NCBI GenBank assembly: GCA_028876585.1
Contig: JAGWRL010000119.1
Location: 1 to 12,023 of the forward strand
From: Pseudomonadota bacterium
GTDB taxonomy: Bacteria; Pseudomonadota; Alphaproteobacteria; Rhizobiales; Beijerinckiaceae
Direction of reading: 5' to 3'
DNA: 12,023 nt
A model generated the notes under the pieces. The model did not search any database. It saw only the letters and a program-made list of their open reading frames with translations, and was not told the origin of the DNA. Of this stretch, positions 7,054 to 12,023 are shown one piece after another. The translations under genes were made by a program, and so were the position numbers. Within the stretch, counting starts at the first letter, position 1. Each line of letters opens with the position of its first letter.

Positions 7054-7268
7054 AACATTGCGCTTCCTGTGACATGTCGTCCCAACGATTAAAGTGTGGA
7101 TGAAACATTGTAGATCAATATTGAAATAAGCCGAAAATAAGCTATACGGTCAATGTCTGGATCGACAGCGCGGGGTCTCCAAGGTCCGGCATTCTGTTTC
7201 GCGCTCTAGCGGATTGTTACGCTCGGCGGTTGTTAACATTGATTGCATTCGACTCCGCATAAACATTG
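7054..7268 (+). repeat. Four direct copies of AACATTG upstream of mucR
   Basis: The heptamer AACATTG occurs at 7054-7060, 7104-7110, 7235-7241 and 7262-7268, all in the same orientation, in a region otherwise framed by GC-rich DNA. The spacing is irregular (50, 131 and 27 bases between starts). Possible regulator-binding half-sites, for example for autoregulation by MucR; local AT-richness explains part of the recurrence. Confidence 0.45.
7115..7148 (+). promoter_or_regulatory. Candidate mucR promoter with overlapping palindrome
   Basis: A TTGAAA -35 (7121-7126) and TATACG -10 (7143-7148) with 16-bp spacing face mucR. The perfect palindrome TCAATATTGA (7115-7124) overlaps the -35, a position suited to repression. 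The implied leader to ATG 7289 is about 135 bases, which is long, so another start site closer to the gene is possible. Confidence 0.4.
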
Positions 7269-7288
7269 AACAGCAGGATTTAAACGAC

Positions 7289-7714
7289 ATGGAAAGAGAT
7301 GGGTTGAGCAACCCGGTGGAATTGGCGGCGGAAATTGTCTCCGCTTACATCTCGAACAATTCTCTTCCGATGTCGGAACTCGCCAATTTGATCACAACGG
7401 TGCATGGCGTGGTGGTCGGGCTGTCGGGCGCGGCGCCCGAGGAGGCGCCCGCCGAGCCGCTGCGGCCCGCCGTTTCGATCAAGAAGTCGATTTCGCAGGA
7501 TTACCTGATCTGTCTGGAGGACGGCCGCAAATTCAAGTCGCTGAAGCGGCATCTGCGGACCCGCTACAACCTGACGCCAGAGCAATATCGCGCCAAGTGG
7601 CAGTTGCCGGTCGATTATCCCATGGTCGCGCCCGGCTACGCCGAGCGGCGCTCGCGCATGGCGAAAGACATGGGCCTTGGCCAGCAACGTCGCGTCAGCA
7701 AGAAGAAAAAGTAA
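7289..7714 (+). CDS. mucR: MucR/Ros-family transcriptional regulator
   Basis: A 141-residue Ros/MucR protein. The family represses or activates exopolysaccharide, motility and cell-cycle genes in alphaproteobacteria by binding AT-rich DNA and bridging it. The N-terminal oligomerisation part (about 8-45, VELAAEIVSAYISNNSLP) is followed by a variable Ala/Pro/Glu linker and the DNA-binding domain CLEDGRKFKSLKRHLRTRY (75-93), LTPEQYRAKWQLPVDYPMVAP (95-115) and a basic tail. Of the four Ros zinc ligands only C75 and H88 are kept; the second cysteine is D78, and the two last His positions are R92 and Y93. Related MucR/Ml proteins are known to fold without zinc. ATG 7289 was chosen over an earlier in-frame TTG (7214) because homologs start here and AGGA (7275-7278) lies upstream. 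It faces a glycan gene cluster. Confidence 0.93.
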   Translation: MERDGLSNPVELAAEIVSAYISNNSLPMSELANLITTVHGVVVGLSGAAPEEAPAEPLRPAVSIKKSISQDYLICLEDGRKFKSLKRHLRTRYNLTPEQYRAKWQLPVDYPMVAPGYAERRSRMAKDMGLGQQRRVSKKKK

Positions 7715-7717
7715 GCC

Positions 7718-7760
7718 GGCGCCAACATCGGCGTCTCGCGCAATGCGGTAAAGCGTTGCG
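7718..7760 (+). terminator. Tandem stem-loops after mucR, possible terminator
   Basis: The first hairpin pairs GGCGCC (7718-7723) with GGCGTC (7730-7735), with one G-T wobble. The second pairs CGCAATGC (7739-7746) with GCGTTGCG (7753-7760), eight pairs including one wobble, around a 6-base loop. They begin 3 bases after the mucR stop. Neither is followed by a T-run, so intrinsic termination is uncertain; Rho-dependent or 3'-end-stabilising roles are alternatives. Confidence 0.35.
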
Positions 7761-7984
7761 GCTGTGACCGTCGTTGCGCGCGAATAGCGTGGCTCATTGT
7801 CGTCTCAACGTCTTCGCCGCGAGTAGATTCGCCGCGCGCCGCAATATGAGCGACGCGCGCTGATCCCGTTACGTCGTGATGCGGATTTATTCTCGCCCGC
7901 TCGGCGCGGCGTCCACTTCGGGTCATCGCCGGGCTAAAATATTTGCGCGACATTTTCAACAACACCTCCAACAAAAGCATTGCG

Positions 7985-7997
7985 GTAATTTAATTAC
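7985..7997. promoter_or_regulatory. AT-rich 13-base palindrome, candidate regulator site
   Basis: GTAATT (7985-7990) and AATTAC (7992-7997) form a perfect inverted repeat around a single T, inside an AT-rich island about 165 bases upstream of the glycan genes. MucR-type proteins bind AT-rich DNA with TpA steps, so it is a candidate target; this is inference from composition and proximity. Confidence 0.35.
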
Positions 7998-8092
7998 GAA
8001 GCGTCATATCAACTTTAGAACTTCGGCTCGCTTTACATCAAAATCATCTTCTCGACTTTCTTCACGACGGAACGGGCCCGCGCGGACATGCC

Positions 8093-8121
8093 TTGATTTT
8101 TCACGCTCAACGCCGTAGCAT
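8093..8121 (+). promoter_or_regulatory. Candidate sigma70-type promoter of the glycan gene cluster
   Basis: TTGATT (8093-8098) and TAGCAT (8116-8121) are separated by exactly 17 bases, each matching four of six consensus positions. Transcription would start near 8128, giving a leader of about 33 bases that contains the AGAGGA ribosome-binding site (8145-8150) of the GTG start at 8161. Confidence 0.45.
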
Positions 8122-8160
8122 GGTTAGCGCTTTCTGGACGTTGCAGAGGATGGCTCCGCC

Positions 8161-8580
8161 GTGTTGGCCTACGTTCGGTTTCCGGCGGTGCAACTTCCCC
8201 ATGCGGTTGGCCGCGATGACGCCGATGGCCGCCGCAAATCCGACGGGCGGCCGGGCCACCTCTGCCACGGCCCCTACATCACGCTCGGCCCCGGCCGATA
8301 CACCGCGGGCTTTTACCTGCAACGCGGCGCCGCCGGCGACGACGACGGCGAAATCGTGATCGACGCCTGCAACGCGCAAGGCCAGCAGATTTTCGCCAAA
8401 CAGACGACGCCAGTGAAGGAGCTGTTCTCCTCCGTCGCCGGTTTGCAGCATGTCGATTTCACCATCGATGTGGTCGAGCGCGGCTGCGAATTGCGGCTTT
8501 GGGTGCCGGCGCGGACCCATGTCGAGGTCAGCGAGGCGGTGCTGTTCCGCACCGACATCGACAATTGGGGACGCCGATGA
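8161..8580 (+). CDS. Unrecognised probable beta-sandwich protein of a glycan cluster
   Basis: A 139-residue soluble protein with no signal peptide or membrane segment. From residue 38 it alternates short strands and turns: GPYITLGPGRYTAGFYLQR (37-55), GEIVIDACNAQGQQIFAKQ (63-81), LQHVDFTIDVV (95-105), CELRLWVPARTHVEVSEAVLFR (109-130). This pattern suggests a jelly-roll or carbohydrate-binding-like beta-sandwich. The PY-x-L-x-PGRY element is reminiscent of small domains attached to polysaccharide-synthesis methyltransferases and glycosyltransferases. I do not recognise a named family and no catalytic motif is evident. The GTG start at 8161 has AGAGGA ten bases upstream. Its stop overlaps the next gene's ATG by 4 bp (ATGA), so the three cluster genes are coupled. 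A role in glycan recognition or as partner of the following proteins is inference. Confidence 0.72.
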   Translation: MLAYVRFPAVQLPHAVGRDDADGRRKSDGRPGHLCHGPYITLGPGRYTAGFYLQRGAAGDDDGEIVIDACNAQGQQIFAKQTTPVKELFSSVAGLQHVDFTIDVVERGCELRLWVPARTHVEVSEAVLFRTDIDNWGRR

Positions 8581-9374
8581 GCGCCGCTCGACCGCAGCAA
8601 TTCTCCGGATCGGCGGGCGGGCGCAGCGAGAACGACGTTCTGCGGCTCGAAATCGAGCGGTTGCGCAGCTTCGTCGAGGTGCGCGTCCAGGCGCAGGAAA
8701 ACATGCTGCGCGCGATGGTGGTGGAAAGCGCCGCGCGCGCCAGGGAGGCGCTCGAGGGCCGCATCCAGCTCGCCGCGCGCGAGGCGATCGCCTTCGCCCA
8801 TCAGGGGCTGGAGCATCACGAGGCGGCGCTGCGCGCGCTCGGCCGCCGCCTCGCGGAAATGGCGCGCGAGCCATGCGAGGTGGAGACCGCTTGCCCGACC
8901 CCGCCCGGCGTCGGGCTTTACGCCCTCGGCGTTCCCCTCGGCGAGGCGTCCGACTGCCAACGCCTCGAGGTCGGCGACGCGACCGATCCGGCGTTCCTGT
9001 CGGCGCTCGCGCATCTGCCGATCCTGCCCGGCGGCGCGGCCAGGCTGGTGGCGGCGCATGTGATCGAGTTCGCGCCGATGGCGGCGCTGAGCGAACGGAT
9101 ATTGCCGCACTGGCGGTCGCGCTTGGCGCCAGGGGGCGAGTTGGTGATCGTCACGCTCGACGGCCCCGCCTGGGCGGCCGAGTTGTTGCGGGCGGAGGGC
9201 GGCTTTGAGGCGATGCGCCGCCGCCTCGGCGCGGATGGCGGGGGGCGTCCGCTGTGCAATCTGTTCGACGCCGCCGGCCTCGCCGCCTTGCTGCGCGGCG
9301 CCGGTTTTGCGCCCGACGCGGCGGAGGTCGCGGGTTCGCAACTCAGAATTGTCGCCCGGCCGGCTGCGGCGTGA
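8577..9374 (+). CDS. Coiled-coil protein with a degenerate methyltransferase-like domain
   Basis: A 265-residue protein. Residues about 18-98 are a long charged helix (VLRLEIERLRSFVEVRVQAQ, then Ala/Arg/Glu-rich to RRLAEMARE), probably a coiled coil. Residues about 110-260 resemble the second half of a class I SAM-dependent methyltransferase: AAHVIEF (159-165, compare the common HVLEH), RLAPGGELVIVTLDGP (182-197, the post-motif 'LxPGG' strand) and LFDAAGLAALLRGAGF (229-244). Where the Gly-rich SAM-binding motif I should be (112-135) no GxGxG is present, so it may be catalytically dead and structural, or highly divergent. ATG 8577 overlaps the upstream stop (ATGA); a longer frame to 8499 would run inside that gene. 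Its stop overlaps the next GTG (GTGA). Such proteins accompany surface-polysaccharide glycosyltransferases; the function is not established. Confidence 0.7.
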   Translation: MSAARPQQFSGSAGGRSENDVLRLEIERLRSFVEVRVQAQENMLRAMVVESAARAREALEGRIQLAAREAIAFAHQGLEHHEAALRALGRRLAEMAREPCEVETACPTPPGVGLYALGVPLGEASDCQRLEVGDATDPAFLSALAHLPILPGGAARLVAAHVIEFAPMAALSERILPHWRSRLAPGGELVIVTLDGPAWAAELLRAEGGFEAMRRRLGADGGGRPLCNLFDAAGLAALLRGAGFAPDAAEVAGSQLRIVARPAAA

Positions 9375-11584
9375 CGGAACGACGCGTTTCCGTCGTCATC
9401 TGCACGGACGACCGGCTGCCTTACCTCAAGTCCACGTTGCAGGCGCTGGAGGGGCTGGATTACCGCGCCTTCGAGCTATGTCTCGTCTGCGGCCCGACGC
9501 CGGACGGCACGCGCGAATTCGCCGCCGCGCTCGGGGCCCGGGTGAAGATCGCGCATTGTCCGAAGCGCAACCTGTCGCGCGCCCGCAACCTCGGCGTCGC
9601 GCTGGCGGCGGGCGAGATCGTCGCGTTCCTCGACGACGACGCGATGCCGGAAGCCGAATGGCTCACCGACCTCAGCGCCGCCTACGACGACCCCGAGACG
9701 GCGGCGGCCGGCGGCGTGGTCTACGATCCCACCGGGCTTGAGTTTCAGGCCCGCTTCGTCACCATCGACCGGCTCGGCTATGCGACGGAGCATTGGCGGG
9801 GGCCGTTGGAGCGGCTGAGCTTTCCGTTCTCGCCGGAATTTCCGCACCTCTTGGGCGCGAATTGCTCGGCGCGGCGCGAGACGCTGCTCGAACTCGGCGG
9901 CTTTGACGAGGAATACGAGTATTTCCTCGACGAGACCGACCTCCTCACGCGCATCAACGACGCCGGCGGCCGCATCGCGCAATTGCCGCGCGCCGCCGTG
10001 CATCACCGGCCGGCGCCGAGCGTGCTGCGCGAATCCACCGCGATCATGCGAAGCTGGCGCCAGGGCCTCAAGAACCGGGTCTATTTCGGCCTGCGCAACG
10101 CGCTGCGCCACCACACCCCCTGGGAGGTTTTGCGCGCGGCGGTGAATGACGCGGAGCAATGGCAGGCCGGAATCGAGCGCCGCGTCGCCATGGGCGAGCA
10201 GCCGCGCGCCGATCTCGCGCGTTTCACGCAGGAAGGGTTGCTGGCGGTGGCGGAAGGCATCGAGGCCGCACGCGCGCCGGCGCGCAAGCTGATGAGCGCC
10301 GCCGCCCGCCGCGCGGAGCCGCCCGCCTTACGGCCCTATCCGCTGCCGAAGCCGGCGCGCCGGCTCTGCCTCGCCCTCGTCACGCAGGACTATCCGCCCG
10401 GACAGAACGGCGGCATCGCGCGCAACATGGCCGAACTCGCCAGCGCCTGGGCGGCGATGGGCCATTTCGTGCATGTGTTCACCCGCGCGAAAGGGCGGCC
10501 GAGCCTCGATTTCGAGGCCGGCGTCTGGGTGCATCGTTTAGAACCCGCCGCGTCGGCGGCCCCGCCCGACCTGATCCCGCCGCACCAGATTCCGCAATCC
10601 CTTTGGGATCATTCGCAGGCGATGTTCGAGGCGGTCGCCAAGCTCGACGCGACGCGGCGGGTCGATCTCGTCTATGCGCCGTTGTGGGATTGCGAGCCGA
10701 TGGCGTTCCTGCGCGAGCCGCGCTTTCCCCTGCTCTGCGCCTTGCAGACGACGATGGATTTCTGGCTCGATTCGCAGCCGGCGCGGCGGGCGGACCCGGA
10801 ATGGATGCGCGCGCGCGGCGACCCGCTGCTGGCGCTGGAGCGCTGGACGCTCGAACGCGCCCCCCTGTTGCACGCCAACAGCCGGGCGATCGTCGAGGAC
10901 ATCGCGAGCCGCTACGCGCTCGCGCTTTCCGCCGAGCGGATCGTGTTCGCCCCGCATGGCGTGTCGGATTGGGCGCGCGACGCCGCCGCCCGCCCCGACG
11001 GCGACGGCGTGAGATTCCTGTTCGTCGGCCGGCTGGAGAGCCGCAAGGGGATCGATGTTGTGCTCGCCGCCGCGCCCGAAGTGCTGCGCCGCTTCCCCCA
11101 AGCGCGGCTCGACATCGTTGGCGACGACCGAATCGAGCGCGCCGAGGGGGGAACCTACCGCGCCGCCTTCCTCGCCCGCGACGACGTGGCCGACGTCGCC
11201 GACCGCATCGTCTTTCACGGCCGCGTCGAGGAGGCGGCGTTGCGGGCGCATTATCGCGATTGCGACGTGCTGGTGGCGCCGTCGCGCTACGAATCGTTCG
11301 GGCTGATTTATGTCGAGGGCATGATCTTCGGCAAACCCGTGATCGGCGGCCGCGCGGGCGGTGGGGCGGAGGTGATCGAGCACGGCGTTGGCGGCCTGCT
11401 GGTCCCGCCCGGCGACGCGGCGGCGCTCGCGGCGGCGATGGCGAGCCTCGCGGCCGACCCGGTTTTGCGCGCCGCGATGGGCGAGGCCGGGCGACGACGC
11501 TACGAGACGCATTTCCGCGCCGAGGCGGCGGGGACAAGCCTGTTGGACGGCGCGCTGGCGCTGCTCAGCGAAAAACCGCGTTGA
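9371..11584 (+). CDS. Bifunctional GT2-GT4 fusion glycosyltransferase
   Basis: A 737-residue cytoplasmic protein with two glycosyltransferase domains. The N-terminal GT2 (GT-A fold) domain, about 5-250, starts VSVVICTDDRLPYL, contains KRNLSRARNLGVALAAGEIV (65-84), the nucleotide-metal motif FLDDDA (87-92), and GGFDEEYEYFLDETDL (176-191) carrying the likely catalytic acids. A helical linker (about 250-325) leads to a GT4 (GT-B fold) domain, about 330-735: QDYPPGQNGGIARNM (339-353), ANSRAI, FVGRLESRKGIDVV (551-564), and PSRYESFGLIYVEG (637-650) with the E-x7-E pair E641/E649. The product is expected to add two sugars from nucleotide donors in sequence; the sugars are unknown. GTG 9371 overlaps the preceding stop (GTGA); the frame stays open to 9254 but that part lies inside the upstream gene. 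It overlaps the convergent lyase gene by 20 bp. Confidence 0.92.
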   Translation: MTERRVSVVICTDDRLPYLKSTLQALEGLDYRAFELCLVCGPTPDGTREFAAALGARVKIAHCPKRNLSRARNLGVALAAGEIVAFLDDDAMPEAEWLTDLSAAYDDPETAAAGGVVYDPTGLEFQARFVTIDRLGYATEHWRGPLERLSFPFSPEFPHLLGANCSARRETLLELGGFDEEYEYFLDETDLLTRINDAGGRIAQLPRAAVHHRPAPSVLRESTAIMRSWRQGLKNRVYFGLRNALRHHTPWEVLRAAVNDAEQWQAGIERRVAMGEQPRADLARFTQEGLLAVAEGIEAARAPARKLMSAAARRAEPPALRPYPLPKPARRLCLALVTQDYPPGQNGGIARNMAELASAWAAMGHFVHVFTRAKGRPSLDFEAGVWVHRLEPAASAAPPDLIPPHQIPQSLWDHSQAMFEAVAKLDATRRVDLVYAPLWDCEPMAFLREPRFPLLCALQTTMDFWLDSQPARRADPEWMRARGDPLLALERWTLERAPLLHANSRAIVEDIASRYALALSAERIVFAPHGVSDWARDAAARPDGDGVRFLFVGRLESRKGIDVVLAAAPEVLRRFPQARLDIVGDDRIERAEGGTYRAAFLARDDVADVADRIVFHGRVEEAALRAHYRDCDVLVAPSRYESFGLIYVEGMIFGKPVIGGRAGGGAEVIEHGVGGLLVPPGDAAALAAAMASLAADPVLRAAMGEAGRRRYETHFRAEAAGTSLLDGALALLSEKPR

Positions 11585-12023
11585 TGATTGCGACCTGCGC
11601 CGGGTCGATCGCCGCCTTGCCGTCGAAACCGTCGTCGCGCGCCGCCTGCGCCTCGATGCGCAAGCCGTCGAGATCGTCGACGTCGGGATAAGGCGCGTCG
11701 AGCGCAAGCGTCCCAGCCGCGCGGGCGGCGAACAGGGTCAGATCGCGCGCGAGCCGCAGCGGCGAACTCCTCGCGCCGGCGCCGAGCGTCGCGGCCAGCG
11801 GCGCGGCGGTGAACACCAGACCGGCGAGCCGGCGCGAGGCGCCGCGATAGCTCGACAGCCCGAAGATCGCCTGCGGCGTCTCGGTCGCGAATACGAGAAT
11901 CCGCAACGCCCCGTCGCGCAGGCCGAGCCGCGCCTCCTGCACCGCCAGCCGCGCGCCGAGCTGCTGCACGTCGCGGCCGCCGCTCGCCTGCGGCAGCGCC
12001 AGCCCGTGCGCGCCCATCGCGGC
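11565..12023 (-). CDS. CoA-ester lyase, CitE/HpcH-HpaI family (partial, N-terminus outside window)
   Basis: The last 152 codons of a TIM-barrel lyase of the citrate lyase beta/malyl-CoA lyase family, which cleaves or hydrolyses acyl-CoA esters such as malyl-, citramalyl- or beta-methylmalyl-CoA. Visible family landmarks are LALPQASGGRDV (near the edge), ALRILVFATETPQAIFGL, YRGASRRLAGLVF, LARDLTLFAARAAG, APYPDVDDLDGLRIEA and DGFDGKAAIDPAQVAIINAVF. The usual AIHPxQ is AIDPAQ here. The protein ends four to five residues after the IIN motif, whereas family members usually continue 20-40 residues into a C-terminal helix; other frames do not continue it. The stop lies 20 bp inside the convergent glycosyltransferase gene. 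The start and most of the barrel lie beyond the right edge, so substrate cannot be assigned. Confidence 0.85.
   Translation of the reverse strand, partial: AAMGAHGLALPQASGGRDVQQLGARLAVQEARLGLRDGALRILVFATETPQAIFGLSSYRGASRRLAGLVFTAAPLAATLGAGARSSPLRLARDLTLFAARAAGTLALDAPYPDVDDLDGLRIEAQAARDDGFDGKAAIDPAQVAIINAVFR

Larger units (their letters stand above)
6957..7288. other. Divergent intergenic region between the ABC exporter and mucR
   Basis: This 332-bp non-coding stretch changes from GC-rich (about 6957-7050) to markedly AT-rich (7080-7290). It holds four AACATTG copies, a 10-base palindrome TCAATATTGA (7115-7124), an 8-base palindrome GACATGTC (7071-7078) and a promoter candidate for mucR. I found no convincing promoter for the exporter, although transcription must start here. 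No gene-like frame was found. Confidence 0.6.
7715..8160. other. 446-bp intergenic region between mucR and the glycan genes
   Basis: No convincing gene was found. The left part (7718-7760) has two consecutive stem-loops. The centre (7740-7920) is GC-rich and featureless to my reading. An AT-rich island follows (about 7935-8060) with the palindrome at 7985-7997. The right end holds a promoter candidate (8093-8121) and the ribosome-binding site AGAGGA (8145-8150) of the next gene. The length and the AT-rich block suggest a regulated upstream region. Confidence 0.55.

Noticed and set aside
5049..7103. Very long open frame (684 codons) on the plus strand, antisense to the ABC exporter
   Set aside because: It is Asp/Arg/His-rich with no domain and mirrors the codon-position bias of the clearly real exporter on the other strand; a usual artefact in high-GC DNA.
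7636..7980. 114-codon minus-strand frame overlapping the end of mucR
   Set aside because: It overlaps the conserved DNA-binding tail of mucR and has no recognisable feature of its own.
7876..8118. 80-codon plus-strand frame in the gap before the glycan genes
   Set aside because: No ribosome-binding site, Arg/Ser-rich composition without domain or signal peptide, and it runs over the promoter candidate and AT-rich regulatory-looking DNA.
9254..9370. N-terminal extension of the glycosyltransferase (39 residues)
   Set aside because: Arg-rich and lying wholly inside the upstream gene; the GTG at 9371 with a 4-bp overlap directly precedes the conserved GT2 start.
10538..11707. Long minus-strand frame (389 codons) opposite the glycosyltransferase
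   Set aside because: Low-complexity Arg/Ala/Gly composition and no recognisable motif, while the plus strand encodes a complete GT2-GT4 protein.

Overview
The window is high-GC DNA from an alphaproteobacterium, most likely Hyphomicrobiales (Methylocystaceae/Beijerinckiaceae-like; the family is inference from gene content and style). Pointers are a Ros/MucR-type regulator, the alphaproteobacterial F1-ATPase inhibitor zeta subunit, an alphaproteobacterial-length phosphatidylserine decarboxylase, an infA-maf-yacG cluster and an Atm1-type ABC exporter. No rRNA, tRNA, CRISPR array, insertion sequence or phage gene was recognised.

Layout. 1-1309: the tail of a probable divergent polysaccharide deacetylase overlaps rppH; convergent to it is the ATPase zeta inhibitor, which is divergent from xseB. 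1310-2348: a small accessory patch with a possible secreted four-cysteine peptide (minus strand) and a Phd-type antitoxin/VapC toxin pair with its own promoter and candidate operator. 2358-3394 (minus): infA, maf, yacG, tightly spaced. 3473-6956 (minus): an Atm1-like ABC exporter, psd and pssA; the last two form the phosphatidylethanolamine branch, serine to PS to PE. 6957-7714: an unusually AT-rich intergenic region with four AACATTG copies, a palindrome and a promoter candidate in front of mucR, whose zinc finger lacks the canonical ligands.

7715-8160 is a 446-bp gap with stem-loops, an AT-rich island with a 13-base palindrome, and a sigma70-like promoter candidate. It leads into three translationally coupled genes (8161-11584): an unrecognised probable beta-sandwich protein, a coiled-coil protein fused to a methyltransferase-like domain lacking the SAM-binding loop, and a GT2-GT4 double glycosyltransferase. 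This is the most novel part of the window and looks like a small surface-glycan module, possibly under control of the neighbouring MucR (inference). The window ends in a convergent CoA-ester lyase (CitE/HpcH family) gene, cut by the window edge at its N-terminus and apparently short at its C-terminus, overlapping the glycosyltransferase by 20 bp.
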